Shown here piece by piece: positions 23,800 through 32,367 of a DNA stretch of 64,000 nucleotides. Source of the stretch: Acidiferrimicrobium sp. IK (GTDB taxonomy: Bacteria; Actinomycetota; Acidimicrobiia; Acidimicrobiales; Palsa-688). The notes beneath the pieces were generated by a model, which saw only the letters and a program-made list of their open reading frames with translations, searched no databases and was not told the origin of the DNA. Each line of letters begins with the position of its first letter. The stretch's first letter is position 1. The stretch lies in contig NZ_JAIMCB010000007.1 in NCBI RefSeq assembly GCF_025499425.1, positions 1-64,000 on the forward strand. The letters run 5' to 3'. Position numbers and translations under genes: made by a program.

Positions 23800-24489
23800 T
23801 CATCGGAGAAGCCGTGAGCTTCTGGCTCGCAGCGGCGACCGCAGGCGCCCCCCAGGGGGCCGGCGCGCCTCGCTGCGGTCCCACGCCAACGCTGGCAGGG
23901 TGAAGTGCACGATCGGTCCGATGGCCACCGCGTACAGGACGGTCCCGACGCCCACGTTTCCCCCGAGCAGCCATCCGGCGGCAAGTACCGTCAACTCGAT
24001 CCCGGCGCGCACCATCCGCACCGAATACCCCCGCCCGGCGAGCCCGGTCATGATGCCGTCCCGGGGACCGGGCCCCAGGCCCGCTCCTATGTACAGTCCG
24101 GTGGCGACCGCGTTGAGCGCGACCGCCCCGACCAGGACCGGTACCCGCACGGCCAGGGCTGAAAGGGCCGGCACCGCGGCCACCGTGGCGTTGAGGACCA
24201 GTCCTATCAGCACCACGTTGAGCACGGTGCCGAGGCCAGGGCGCTGGCGAAGGGGGATCCAGACCAGGAGCACCAAGGCGCCGACGATGATGGTCCAGGT
24301 GCCGACCTGCAGGCCGACCGACCGGCTGAGGCCTTGGTGCAAGACGTCCCAGGGGTCGACGCCCAGGCCGGCCCGCAACAAGAAGCCGTCGCTGATGCCG
24401 TAGAGGGTCAGTCCGCCGAGCAGCCTGGCCAGTCGGTGGGGGCGGCGGCCGGGGGGCAGCGCGACGGGCAACGCGACGGGCAACGACAC
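23800..24489 (-). CDS. yczE: YczE/YyaS/YitT-family membrane protein
   Basis: A 229-residue integral membrane protein with five or six hydrophobic segments. The family pattern LYGISDGFLLRAGLGVDPWDVLHQGLS lies near the N-terminus, with GLYIGAGLGPGPRDGIMTGL in the middle. The N-terminus contains a duplicated VALP unit. Its physiological role in the family is not established. The divergent gene is a MocR-type regulator, and the YczR-YczE pairing is a known arrangement, which supports both identifications. Confidence 0.85.
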   Translation of the reverse strand: MSLPVALPVALPPGRRPHRLARLLGGLTLYGISDGFLLRAGLGVDPWDVLHQGLSRSVGLQVGTWTIIVGALVLLVWIPLRQRPGLGTVLNVVLIGLVLNATVAAVPALSALAVRVPVLVGAVALNAVATGLYIGAGLGPGPRDGIMTGLAGRGYSVRMVRAGIELTVLAAGWLLGGNVGVGTVLYAVAIGPIVHFTLPALAWDRSEARRPPGGRLRSPLRARSSRLLR

Positions 24490-24508
24490 CGCCCCATTAT
24501 GGAGGCCG

Positions 24509-24549
24509 TGGCCTGCTCGTCAGCAGGCCAATCGGGATAACGTGGCCTG
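24509..24549. promoter_or_regulatory. YczR-type operator with three half-sites
   Basis: TGGCCTG occurs at 24509-24515 and 24543-24549 in direct orientation, and its inverse CAGGCCA at 24524-24530. The first and second form a dyad with 9-base arms and a CGTC centre (24509-24530). Two direct plus one inverted half-site is the layout described for MocR-family operators. The last copy abuts the GTG start at 24550. Confidence 0.7.
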
Positions 24550-25965
24550 GTGGACGGGTCGAGACTGCGCGACGTTCTGGCCCCGGGGATCGCCGCTGGG
24601 CCCCGCGCCGGCGGGCTGGTCGCGGCGCTGCGTTCGGCGATCGTCGAGGGCAGGGTGCTGCCCGGTTACCGGCTGCCGGCGGAGCGCTCGCTGGCTGTGT
24701 CGCTCGGCTTGTCGCGCTCCACGGTGACGGCTGCTTACGACCAGCTACGGGGAGAGGGCTACCTGATCAGCCGCCGGGGGTCCGGGACCTTCGCGGCGCT
24801 GCCCGACACCACTTCTGGATGGCGCCCCGACGACGCTCCCGCGGACGCCGCCTCGGCGCCGCTTGATCTCACCATCGCAGCGATGCCGGCTCCGCCGTTG
24901 CTGGCCGAAGTGGCGGCCGCAGCCGCCGCCGCGCTGCCGGCGTACCTGGCCGGCAGCGGACTGGCCCCCGCCGGGCTGGCCGAACTGCGCGAGGTTGTCG
25001 CCCGCCGCTACAGCGAACGGGGATGGCCGACCAGCGCCAACGAAGTGCTCATCACCTCCGGCGCGCTGCACGCCTGGGACCTCCTGCTGCGGACCGTGGC
25101 CCGGCCGGGAGCGGTCGTGGCGATGGAGCAGCCGACCTATCCCGGGGTCATCGATGCCGCTCTCGCCCATCGGGCCCGGATCCGGCCCGTGGTCGTGGAC
25201 GCCGCCGGCTGGCACCCAGGCGAAGCGGCCGACCGACCCGCCGTGCTGGCCCACCTCACCTTCGACGGTCACAACCCCACCGGCCAGTGGGCGCCCGACG
25301 CCGAACGCGAACGGGTGCTGGCGTCGTTCGACAGCTCGACTGTGGTAGCCGTCGACGAGTCGCTGCTCGACTTCCGCCACGACGCGCCGGTCACGTCGCC
25401 AGCGGCGCTACTGGGCCGGGCCGGAGCCACGGTGGTCGCCATCGGAACCATGAGCAAGTCCTTCTGGGCGGGTCTCAGGGTCGGGTGGATCCGGGGACCG
25501 GCTCCGTTGATCCACGCCGTGGCGGCCACCCGGGCAGGGCAGGACCTCTCGGCCCCGGTCCTCGAACAGCTGATCGCGGCCGGGCTGATCGGCCGGCGCA
25601 GCGAAGTCCTGCCCGCGCGGCGCGCGACCGTGGCGGGCCGCCGGCAGGTGCTGCTCGACGCCCTGGCCGTCCACTGCCCCGCATGGCACGCCGACCCTCC
25701 CGCCGGCGGCCTCGCGGCGTGGGTCGACCTCGGAGGGGGGTCCAGCAGTCGGCTGGCTGACGAGGCCCGCCATCACGGGGTCCGGGTCACGCCCGGACCG
25801 CGCTTCACCGTCCACGGCACCCACGACCGGTGGGTGCGGATCCCCTTCGTCCTCCCGCCCCAGCAGCTCGAAGACGCGATACGGCGGCTGGCGGCCGCCG
25901 CCGTCGACCTTCAGCCCGCTCGACCCCGGCGCCACGCCGCAGCGGACAAGGCCTGGACGGCGTAA
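24550..25965 (+). CDS. yczR: MocR-family regulator (YczR type), GntR-HTH / aminotransferase fold
   Basis: A 471-residue fusion. The winged helix (residues 20-85) includes LRSAIVEGRVLPGYRLPAERSLAVSLGLSRSTVTAAYDQLRGEGYL. The PLP-dependent aminotransferase-like domain follows, with the PLP Lys in GTMSKSFWAGLRVGW and substrate-Arg region VRIPFVLPP. GTG 24550 directly follows the third operator half-site, so translation is probably leaderless. It is divergent from yczE, its likely target. In such proteins the PLP domain senses an amine or PLP rather than catalysing a reaction. Confidence 0.9.
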   Translation: MDGSRLRDVLAPGIAAGPRAGGLVAALRSAIVEGRVLPGYRLPAERSLAVSLGLSRSTVTAAYDQLRGEGYLISRRGSGTFAALPDTTSGWRPDDAPADAASAPLDLTIAAMPAPPLLAEVAAAAAAALPAYLAGSGLAPAGLAELREVVARRYSERGWPTSANEVLITSGALHAWDLLLRTVARPGAVVAMEQPTYPGVIDAALAHRARIRPVVVDAAGWHPGEAADRPAVLAHLTFDGHNPTGQWAPDAERERVLASFDSSTVVAVDESLLDFRHDAPVTSPAALLGRAGATVVAIGTMSKSFWAGLRVGWIRGPAPLIHAVAATRAGQDLSAPVLEQLIAAGLIGRRSEVLPARRATVAGRRQVLLDALAVHCPAWHADPPAGGLAAWVDLGGGSSSRLADEARHHGVRVTPGPRFTVHGTHDRWVRIPFVLPPQQLEDAIRRLAAAAVDLQPARPRRHAAADKAWTA

Positions 25966-25971
25966 AGGCGT

Positions 25972-26002
25972 TGGCCCGGACCGCTCCGAGCGGCCCGGGC
26001 CA
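25972..26002. terminator. Hairpin between convergent yczR and tetR genes
   Basis: A 14-base stem with one mismatch (25972-25985 with 25989-26002) has a 3-base CCG loop. It lies in the 48-base gap between two convergent stops, so it probably terminates both units. Confidence 0.65.
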
Positions 26003-26013
26003 CCGGAGTGGGC

Positions 26014-26577
26014 TCAGGCCCGCAGGCCGGCGGCGAGGAGGTCGAGCAGCCGGTCGATGCGGGCGCGGTCGGCCGGTCCGTCGGTGGCGAGGAACACCCC
26101 GAGGAGGGCGGTCACGACGTCGTCGGGATCGACGTCGGCCCGCAGGGACTTCGCCTCGGCCCCCGCGGCGAGGATCGCCGCTACCGCGCCGGTGACCGCG
26201 TTTCGGGTGAGGGCAGAGGGGATCGCCCCGGCGGTGAAGACCGCCCGGAGGGTGTCAGCCATGTGGCGTTTCGTGGTGACGAAGTCGGCGTAGTTCCCCA
26301 TCCACTGGCGCAGGGCCGCGGACGGTTCGTGGGCCGCGAGGAGGTCCTGCGCCTTCTCGCAGAGCGCATGCAGCTCGCTGCGATAGACCGCCTCGACGAG
26401 CGCCTCCCGGCTCGGGAAGTGGCGGTACAGCGTCCCGATCCCGACGCCGGCCTCGGCGGCGACGGCCTCCAACGCCGGCTCGTCGCCGGCGCCGAACGCT
26501 GCCGCCGCGGCGCGCAGCAGGCGGTCGCGGTTGCGCCGGGCGTCGGCGCGCTGGGGCGGTACTTCCTCGGAGATCAA
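26014..26577 (-). CDS. TetR-family regulator of the divergent aldo/keto reductase
   Basis: A 187-residue TetR protein. The HTH is ALEAVAAEAGVGIGTLYRHFPSREALVEAVY, followed by a helical effector domain. The start is TTG 26577, which lies inside one of two similar palindromes in the divergent gap, so transcription is probably leaderless and autorepressed. Members with this HTH type often control reductases or efflux pumps. The adjacent aldo/keto reductase gene is the evident target. Confidence 0.87.
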   Translation of the reverse strand: MISEEVPPQRADARRNRDRLLRAAAAAFGAGDEPALEAVAAEAGVGIGTLYRHFPSREALVEAVYRSELHALCEKAQDLLAAHEPSAALRQWMGNYADFVTTKRHMADTLRAVFTAGAIPSALTRNAVTGAVAAILAAGAEAKSLRADVDPDDVVTALLGVFLATDGPADRARIDRLLDLLAAGLRA

Positions 26578-26636
26578 GCGGAGGGGCCTCCGTTTTCGGT
26601 GGTAGGGTCGGCGATAAGCGGAGGGTACTCCGCTTA
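26576..26636. promoter_or_regulatory. Two TetR operators before the aldo/keto reductase gene
   Basis: TAAGCGGAG-N4-CTCCGCTTA (26615-26636) is a perfect dyad. AAGCGGAG-N4-CTCCGTTT (26576-26595) is the same site with one mismatch and overlaps the TetR start codon. The two centres are 40 bases apart. Confidence 0.8.
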
Positions 26637-26671
26637 GTTGCTGTCTGCGTCTCCCGAGAGGATCCGATTCG

Positions 26672-27556
26672 ATGAAAGAGCCTGCTTCCCGCCCTCACCC
26701 CGGCGCCCTCGGGTGTCTCGCCGGCCGTCCCGTCGCCCGCATCGGCTTCGGCGCAATGCAACTTGACAGCGGTCCCGGGGACGAGGGCGTCGCCTTGCTG
26801 CGCGCCGCGGTCGATCTGGGGGTCGATCACCTCGACACCGCCGAGTTCTACGGAGCGGGAGCGGTCAACAGGCTGATCCGCTCGGCGCTGCAGCCTTTCC
26901 CCGAGCAGCTGGTGGTCGTGACCAAGGTGGGGGCGGCACCGGACCCCGCCGGAGCGGTCGGTCTGCGCGCCGCGCAGCGGCCTTCGGAGTTGCGAGCCCA
27001 AGTCGAGGCGAACTTGGCGTCGCTCGGGGTCGAGAGACTCGACGTCGTCAACCTTCGCCGGATGGACACCCGCCCCGGGCTGCTGGCCGAGGGCGACCAG
27101 CGCGTCCCGCTCGAGGATCAACTAGCCGAGCTGAGCGCGCTCAGGGAGGAGGGCAAGCTTGCCGCGATCGGGCTGAGTCACGTCTCCGCCGAGCAGGTCC
27201 GCGTCGCGCTGGCGGCGGGCATCGTTTGCGTGCAGAACGCCTACAGCGTGGTCGATCGCAGCAGCGACGAAGTGCTCGAGACCTGCGTCCAGCACGAACT
27301 GGCGTTCGTGCCGTACTTCCCTCTCGGCGGGGCATTCCCCGGCAGGCCCAAGGTGGTCGAGCACCCCGACGTGGTCGCCGCGGCGCTCCGTCTCGGCGTC
27401 AGCCCGGCTCAGGTCGGGCTGGCGTGGTTGCTCGGTCGCGCTGCAAATACGCTTCTCATCCCAGGCACCCGCCGGATCGTGCACCTCCGGGAGAACCTGG
27501 CGGCCGGCGACATCGTGCTCGACGGCGACCCGATGAGCGCCTTGAACCGCCGGTAG
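26672..27556 (+). CDS. Aldo/keto reductase
   Basis: A 294-residue TIM-barrel oxidoreductase. The catalytic Asp and Tyr are in HLDTAEFYGAG and the Lys in LVVVTKVG. The NADPH-binding end is LLIPGTRRIVHLRENL. The usual catalytic His of the AKR tetrad is not seen: the strand reads DVVNLRRMD, as in the group of pyridoxal or oxidoreductase-like AKRs. ATG 26672 has GAGAGG upstream. It is transcribed away from a TetR gene with two shared operators, pointing to induction by an unknown carbonyl compound. Confidence 0.87.
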   Translation: MKEPASRPHPGALGCLAGRPVARIGFGAMQLDSGPGDEGVALLRAAVDLGVDHLDTAEFYGAGAVNRLIRSALQPFPEQLVVVTKVGAAPDPAGAVGLRAAQRPSELRAQVEANLASLGVERLDVVNLRRMDTRPGLLAEGDQRVPLEDQLAELSALREEGKLAAIGLSHVSAEQVRVALAAGIVCVQNAYSVVDRSSDEVLETCVQHELAFVPYFPLGGAFPGRPKVVEHPDVVAAALRLGVSPAQVGLAWLLGRAANTLLIPGTRRIVHLRENLAAGDIVLDGDPMSALNRR

Positions 27557-27607
27557 CGCCGCCGGCGGCTCTTGGTGCCCGACCATCCGCCTTGGGATGG
27601 CGCCGGC

Positions 27608-28240
27608 TCAGCCCGCGTCGCCGTCGTCGCGCTGGGGTGCCTCGGACTCGGCCTCAAAGTGGTTCGGCTGGGACGGCAGCGCGGCCAGCCCGGCGCTGAG
27701 AGCTCGGCTGGCCACCCGCACGAGGTCGTCGTCGGACACGCTCGACACGCAGCGCAGACGGAGGAAGTGGCGGGCCACGGTCAGGCCGAGGATGCTGCTC
27801 ACCGCGACGGCGGCCCGCAGCTCGGCGTCCGGGCCGCCGATCGCGGCGGCCAGGTTGGCGATCCGCTCGTCGAGGTGGCCGCGGAGGGCGTCGGAGGCCT
27901 CGGGCGCGGTCAGCATGGAGCGGACCAGCGCCCGCATCTCGGGGGGAAGCGGACCGGCCCGAACCTTGAGGACTTCGGCCAGATGCTCGGCTGCTTCGGA
28001 CGGCTCGCCCGCTGGGAGCTGGATGGCGGCAGTGAACAGCGCCGCCTTCGATCCGTAGTGCTGCAGCACCAGCGACGGGTCGACCCCGGCCCGGCGGGCG
28101 ATGTCGCGCACCGTTGTCGCCGCGAAGCCTCGGTCGCCGAACTCCTGGCGGGCCGCGTCGAGGATCCGCACCTGCGATGCGGCCCGACGGGTTGCCCGGC
28201 TCGTCTTTTGCCCCGGCCCCGCCCCGCCATCCGCTGCCAC
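27608..28240 (-). CDS. TetR-family regulator
   Basis: A 210-residue TetR protein. The HTH is FAATTVRDIARRAGVDPSLVLQHYGSKAALFTAAI. The C-terminal domain carries the TetR_C_17-like pattern VRSMLTAPEASDALRGHLDERIANLAAAIGGPDAELRAA. The start is GTG 28240. It is divergent from an SDR gene, with a perfect 9-base-arm dyad in the 162-base gap; that gene and itself are the likely targets. It shares the C-terminal pattern with the TetR at 38710-39285. Confidence 0.88.
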   Translation of the reverse strand: MAADGGAGPGQKTSRATRRAASQVRILDAARQEFGDRGFAATTVRDIARRAGVDPSLVLQHYGSKAALFTAAIQLPAGEPSEAAEHLAEVLKVRAGPLPPEMRALVRSMLTAPEASDALRGHLDERIANLAAAIGGPDAELRAAVAVSSILGLTVARHFLRLRCVSSVSDDDLVRVASRALSAGLAALPSQPNHFEAESEAPQRDDGDAG

Positions 28241-28286
28241 AAGTTCACTCTATGCGCGTTGAGTGAATCCTTACTCGTCGATACAT

Positions 28287-28308
28287 TTGCTCAACACCTG
28301 TTGAGCAA
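28287..28308. promoter_or_regulatory. TetR operator upstream of the SDR gene
   Basis: TTGCTCAAC-ACCT-GTTGAGCAA is a perfect dyad with 9-base arms. A second inverted pair, TTCACTC-N10-GAGTGAA, lies closer to the TetR start (28243-28266). Both sit in the divergent gap and could together control the two genes. Confidence 0.75.
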
Positions 28309-28402
28309 TCGGACCGGAAGGAACTGCGATGCCCGCACTTGTGGAGGCGACCACACCCGATGGCCGGCCTGCGCCGTCCCCGATGAGCGGCGGGCGGCGG
28401 CG

Positions 28403-29107
28403 GTGATCTCGGTGCCTACCAACGCCACCGTGCTCCTCATCGGCGCATCCCGAGGTCTCGGGCTGGCCATCGCCAAGGAATACGTCGCCAAGGGCGCGCA
28501 GGTGGTCGCGACCGTGCGGGGACCGGGCCGCACCGGGTTGCACGACCTCGAGGCGACCTCCGGGGGCCTCCTCGCCGTCGAGCAGGTGGACATCAACCTC
28601 CCCGAGCAAGTCGAGTCGCTCCGCCACCGTCTCGGGTCGCGCCGCTTCGACTTGCTCTTCGTAAACGCCGGGGTCGCCAACCGGCCGGAGGAGACCGTCG
28701 CAGACGTGGCCACCGAGGAGTTCACCCGTCTGATGGTCACCAACGCGCTGAGCCCCATGCGGGTGATCGAAACCCTCGGCGATCTCGTCGTCCCCGACGG
28801 CACCGTCGCGGTCATGTCCTCGGGTCAGGGCAGCGTCGCCAACAACCGGAACGGCGGCTTCGAGATCTACCGGGCTAGCAAGTCGGCTCTCAACCAGCTG
28901 ATGCGCAGCTACGCAGCCCGCCACCGCGATGACGCGCGCACCCTCCTGCTAATGGCTCCCGGTTGGGTCAGAACCGACCTCGGCGGCCCCGACGCTCGTC
29001 TCACCGTCGACGAGAGCATCCCGCTCCTCGTGAGGACCGTGGACGCCCAACGGGGCCGGGCCGGCTTGCACTACCTGGACTACCGCGGCGCCGTCGTGGC
29101 GTGGTGA
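28403..29107 (+). CDS. Short-chain dehydrogenase/reductase
   Basis: A 234-residue SDR. The cofactor motif is LIGASRGLGLAIAKEY, the structural motif is LLFVNAGVANRPEE, the active-site Ser is in AVMSSGQGSV and the YxxxK motif is YRASKSALNQ. PGWVRTDLGG follows, as in classical SDRs. GTG 28403 is the most upstream start compatible with the fold; a second GTG at 28412 is possible. The frame stays open far upstream, but that part is antisense to the TetR gene. It is controlled by the divergent TetR; the substrate is unknown. Confidence 0.87.
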   Translation: MISVPTNATVLLIGASRGLGLAIAKEYVAKGAQVVATVRGPGRTGLHDLEATSGGLLAVEQVDINLPEQVESLRHRLGSRRFDLLFVNAGVANRPEETVADVATEEFTRLMVTNALSPMRVIETLGDLVVPDGTVAVMSSGQGSVANNRNGGFEIYRASKSALNQLMRSYAARHRDDARTLLLMAPGWVRTDLGGPDARLTVDESIPLLVRTVDAQRGRAGLHYLDYRGAVVAW

Positions 29108-29243
29108 GCCCGGCCACCGGGATGGCCGGCGGGCGAGCTAGGAGGCCGAGCCGGGGACGGGGCGGGCTTGGTCGGGTCGTCGGGCGGGTACCCCAGACGG
29201 AGGGGAGGCGCCTGCCTCCCCTCCCAACCCTCAGAGGAGTCCC

Positions 29244-29744
29244 GTGCCCGACATCTGCGATCTGATCCTGGACGACCACGAGACGCTTCGACGGCGCTTC
29301 GCGGAGATGGACCAGAGCCGGTCCGACCCGGCCGCCTTGGCGCGGGTCTGGTCGAAGCTCGGCCCGTTCCTTGACCTTCATGCCGCAGCCGAGGAGGAGG
29401 TGTTCTACCCGACCCTTGTCAGGCACGGCGACGACGGCGAAGACGAAACCCTCGACGCCATCCACGACCACAACAAGATTCGCGACGCAGTGGCGGCCGC
29501 GGCCGGGGCGGAGATCGCCTCCGGCGCCTGGTGGGCCGCGGTCGAGGAGGCCCGGAACCAAAACAGCGATCACATGGCCGAAGAGGAGCGCGGCGCGCTG
29601 GCCGACCTGCGGTCCGGGACCGAACGGACCCGTCGCGACGAGCTCGGAGCCGCGTTCCTCGCGTTCAAAAGCGAGCACCCCGACGGCAGCCACCTACACG
29701 TCGAGGACAAGGATCCCGCCGGCTACGTCGACCAGCAGCGATGA
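29244..29744 (+). CDS. Hemerythrin-like (HHE) protein
   Basis: A 166-residue four-helix bundle with diiron ligands visible: His in LILDDHETL, His and Glu in LDLHAAAEEEVFYP, His in DAIHDHNKIRD, and His and Glu in NSDHMAEEERG. Such proteins bind oxygen or nitric oxide, or handle iron. GTG 29244 has GAGGAG upstream. It stands alone after the SDR gene, 136 bases downstream. The 197 bases that follow (29745-29941) hold no gene I can support. Confidence 0.85.
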   Translation: MPDICDLILDDHETLRRRFAEMDQSRSDPAALARVWSKLGPFLDLHAAAEEEVFYPTLVRHGDDGEDETLDAIHDHNKIRDAVAAAAGAEIASGAWWAAVEEARNQNSDHMAEEERGALADLRSGTERTRRDELGAAFLAFKSEHPDGSHLHVEDKDPAGYVDQQR

Positions 29745-29941
29745 TCCATCCGCCTGCGGCTGGAGGGCCTGCTGGCGGCGACCCGCCCGAGGCCTTCGAC
29801 CACGAACCGGCCGGACCTCGACGGCGGGGTCACTGCCCCTTGCGCCCGTTGATCGGGGCGGGCCGGGATTAGCGGACCCGTCGCGCCGGCCGCCGCGAGC
29901 CCCAGCATCGGCGGGGGAGCGCGGCGGTCACGGCGGCCGCT

Positions 29942-31084
29942 TTAGGGTGGGGCCAGGCGGGCCCAGGCCGCGAACACCCTCCGGTCCCAGGCGTCGATCT
30001 CGACGCCCAGCTCCCCGGCGAAGGAACGTCGATAGATGGTGTGCCCGAGCGCCAACGCCACTCCGGCCATGTGCCGGTTGGTGGGACGGAACCGGGGGGA
30101 CACCCGACCGAACGGCTGGTAGGAGTCGTCGCCGTCGAGGGCCAGCAGCGCCATCAGCCGGGCCGGTTCGCCGTCGTTGATGCCGGCCGAGAACAGCAGG
30201 TCGCCGGGGACCCCCCCGTTGCTCGTCGGGTCGCCGCTCTCGGCCAGGCGGCTGCGCAGCGCAGCCAGCAGCAGCTCCCGGCGCGAGCCGAAGTGGTGGT
30301 AGACCAACCCTCGGTGGACCCCGGCCCGCTCGGCCACCTTGCGCAGGTTGAGCCCGGCCAGGATTCCCTCCTCGTCGATCAGGTCGACCGCCGCCTGCTC
30401 GAGCAGCCCGGCCGTCGAAGGGTCGGGCGACGACCGCCGAGAGGGAGGACAGGCGGGGATCTCAGCCGGCGGGGTGGACCACTCGAGCGCAGCGGCGCGA
30501 CCCCCGATGCCCCCCACCAGGCGCAGGAAACGGGTGTCGAGCGTCGTGGTGTCGGTGTCCATCTGGCGGGCCAACCCGTCCCGGAACAGCACGTAACCGT
30601 ATAGCAGGGAGTTCTGCACCCCAAACAGCGCCTCGATGTCGGTGTCGGCCGGCAGCGTCGCCTCTCGTACGTCGCGCTGGAAGTCGCTCATGGTCTGCTC
30701 CAGGAGCGGCATCGTGCGCAAGCGAGGATCGCGGTCGATCAGCAGCAGCGTCATGAGCTGCACCGCCGCCGGGTAGGTGAGCGTCGCTTTGGCCAGGACG
30801 CTCAGCCGGCGGCGGTAAACCGAGTACGGGATGGCCCGGAACGTGGTCTGCAGCTCTATGGCCCCGTGCCGCAAGGCCGATCGCATCAGGGCCTGGCGGT
30901 TCTGGAAGTAGTGGTACACCAGCGCCTTGGCCACGCCGGCCTCGTCGCCCACCTGCTGCAGGGTGAACCCGGCCAGCAGGCCGCCGTCGGTCAGTAGGCG
31001 CAACGCGGCACGCTCGATGGAACGATCGGTGGGCTCCCCGGTGACTCGAGCGTCCGAACGGGCCGCTGAGCGACCAGGGTTCAC
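29942..31084 (-). CDS. Tandem (two-domain) TetR-family regulator
   Basis: A 380-residue protein containing two complete TetR units. HTH 1 (residues 20-65) is FTLQQVGDEAGVAKALVYHYFQNRQALMRSAL. HTH 2 (about residues 245-275) is LNLRKVAERAGVHRGLVYHHFGSRRELLLAAL. Each is followed by a helical ligand-type region. Normal TetR proteins are about 200 residues and dimerise, so one chain here may form an intramolecular pair. The start is GTG 31084. A TGACG-N2-GTGTCA site lies 71 bases upstream, and two more lie before the importer operon and the exporter operon, so it may control the whole region. Confidence 0.88.
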   Translation of the reverse strand: MNPGRSAARSDARVTGEPTDRSIERAALRLLTDGGLLAGFTLQQVGDEAGVAKALVYHYFQNRQALMRSALRHGAIELQTTFRAIPYSVYRRRLSVLAKATLTYPAAVQLMTLLLIDRDPRLRTMPLLEQTMSDFQRDVREATLPADTDIEALFGVQNSLLYGYVLFRDGLARQMDTDTTTLDTRFLRLVGGIGGRAAALEWSTPPAEIPACPPSRRSSPDPSTAGLLEQAAVDLIDEEGILAGLNLRKVAERAGVHRGLVYHHFGSRRELLLAALRSRLAESGDPTSNGGVPGDLLFSAGINDGEPARLMALLALDGDDSYQPFGRVSPRFRPTNRHMAGVALALGHTIYRRSFAGELGVEIDAWDRRVFAAWARLAPP

Positions 31085-31149
31085 TCAGTCAACTTCCCAT
31101 CGGTGCAGATCGGGGTCCTCCCGTACGGCGAGCAGGTTCGCCAGCCACC

Positions 31150-32367
31150 CTACATTGACGGTGTGTCAGGAGTCGACCAGGCAGAGACGGCCCCCTGCTC
31201 GAGCAGCCGTCCGATGTCGTCGGGGGGGTAGCCCAGATCCGCCAGCACGCTCCGGGTGTGCTCGCCGACGCCCGGCGCGGGGCGTGACTCCGGCCGGGCG
31301 TATCCCCCGAAGTGGTAGGGCGGGGCCGGGTATCGGTAGCCGCCGGAGCTTTCCGTTGTGGTGCTCGGGAACGACCCCAGGCGGGCGGCGTCGGGACCGT
31401 CGACGACCTCGCGGTAGCTGCGGATCGCTCCCGCGACGATCCCTTGACCGCTCAAAAACTCGACGGCTTCGGCCGGCCCCCGCGGGTTGAGGGCTTCGGC
31501 GATGAAGCAGCGCATCGCCTCGCGGTTGGCGATGCGGGCGTCGTTGGTCGCGAAACGGGGGTCGGCCACCATCTCCGGGCGCTCCAGCGCCTCGCACAGC
31601 CGGGCCCAGTGCGCCGGCGTGTAGGCCGACACGACGATCTGGCCGCCGGTGAGGGTGATGACCTCCGCAGCGGGCGCCGCGCTCGGGTAGCCGTTGCCCT
31701 TGCGGACCGGTTCGGACCCGGTGGCGAACATCTGCACCCACGCAGAGCCCTGCATGTGCAGCGCGACCTCGAGCAGGGACGTGTCGATGACCGTGCCGCG
31801 GCCGCCCTCGCCGTGCTTGTCGCGCCGGTAGAGCGCGGCGAGCACGGCCATCGCCCCGGCGTAGGCGGTGGCTTGGTCGACGACCGCGAACCCGACCCGT
31901 TGCGGCTCGCGGTCGGCGTCGCCGGTGACCGACATCATCCCGCTCTCCGCCTGGGCCGCGATGTCAAGGCCGGCCCGGCGCGGGTCGGCGCCGGCCCCGA
32001 ACGCGGTGATGGACAGGTAGACCACCCGAGGGTTCAGCTCCAGGGACTGCGCTGGCCCGAGCCCGAGGCGGTCCATGGCTCCTGGGCGCATGTTCTGGAT
32101 CACGACGTCGCTGGCGGCGACCAGACGCCGGCCGACCTCGAGGCCCGCCGGCTGGCGGAGGTCCACTGCGAGACCCAGCTTGTCTCGGTTGTTGGTCGCC
32201 ACCATGGCATCCCCGAGCGCCCCGGCGTCGCGGGCCGCCTCGCCGCCGACCGGTTCGACCTTCACCACCACCGCGCCCATGTCGGCGAGGATCTGCCCGA
32301 CGGCGGGACCGGCGATGAACTGCCCGAAGTCCGCCACCCGCACACCCTGAAGCGGCCCGCTGGTCAT
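31150..32367 (-). CDS. CaiB/BaiF-type (class III) CoA-transferase
   Basis: A 405-residue CoA-transferase. The N-terminal GVRVADFGQFIAGPAVGQILADMGAVVVKVEP is the family hallmark, and the catalytic Asp is in RRAGLDIAAQAESGMMS. VIQNMRPGAMDRLGL and PAHWARLCEALERPEM are conserved further on. It moves CoA between carboxylic acids, allowing uptake or activation of a carboxylate. ATG 32367 overlaps the crotonase stop (ATGA). Last gene of a five-gene operon with an ABC importer and a crotonase. The acid is unknown. Confidence 0.9.
   Translation of the reverse strand: MTSGPLQGVRVADFGQFIAGPAVGQILADMGAVVVKVEPVGGEAARDAGALGDAMVATNNRDKLGLAVDLRQPAGLEVGRRLVAASDVVIQNMRPGAMDRLGLGPAQSLELNPRVVYLSITAFGAGADPRRAGLDIAAQAESGMMSVTGDADREPQRVGFAVVDQATAYAGAMAVLAALYRRDKHGEGGRGTVIDTSLLEVALHMQGSAWVQMFATGSEPVRKGNGYPSAAPAAEVITLTGGQIVVSAYTPAHWARLCEALERPEMVADPRFATNDARIANREAMRCFIAEALNPRGPAEAVEFLSGQGIVAGAIRSYREVVDGPDAARLGSFPSTTTESSGGYRYPAPPYHFGGYARPESRPAPGVGEHTRSVLADLGYPPDDIGRLLEQGAVSAWSTPDTPSM
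31155..31169. promoter_or_regulatory. TGACG-N2-GTGTCA site upstream of the tandem TetR gene
   Basis: TTGACGGTGTGTCAG lies inside the last codons of the CoA-transferase gene, 71 bases upstream of the tandem TetR start. It matches the two sites at 35885-35899 and 35927-35941 at nearly every position, which suggests autoregulation by the tandem TetR. Confidence 0.6.

Noticed and set aside
27572..28402. Long 5' extension of the SDR frame
   Set aside because: It is antisense to the TetR gene and covers the operator region. The SDR fold starts at GTG 28403.
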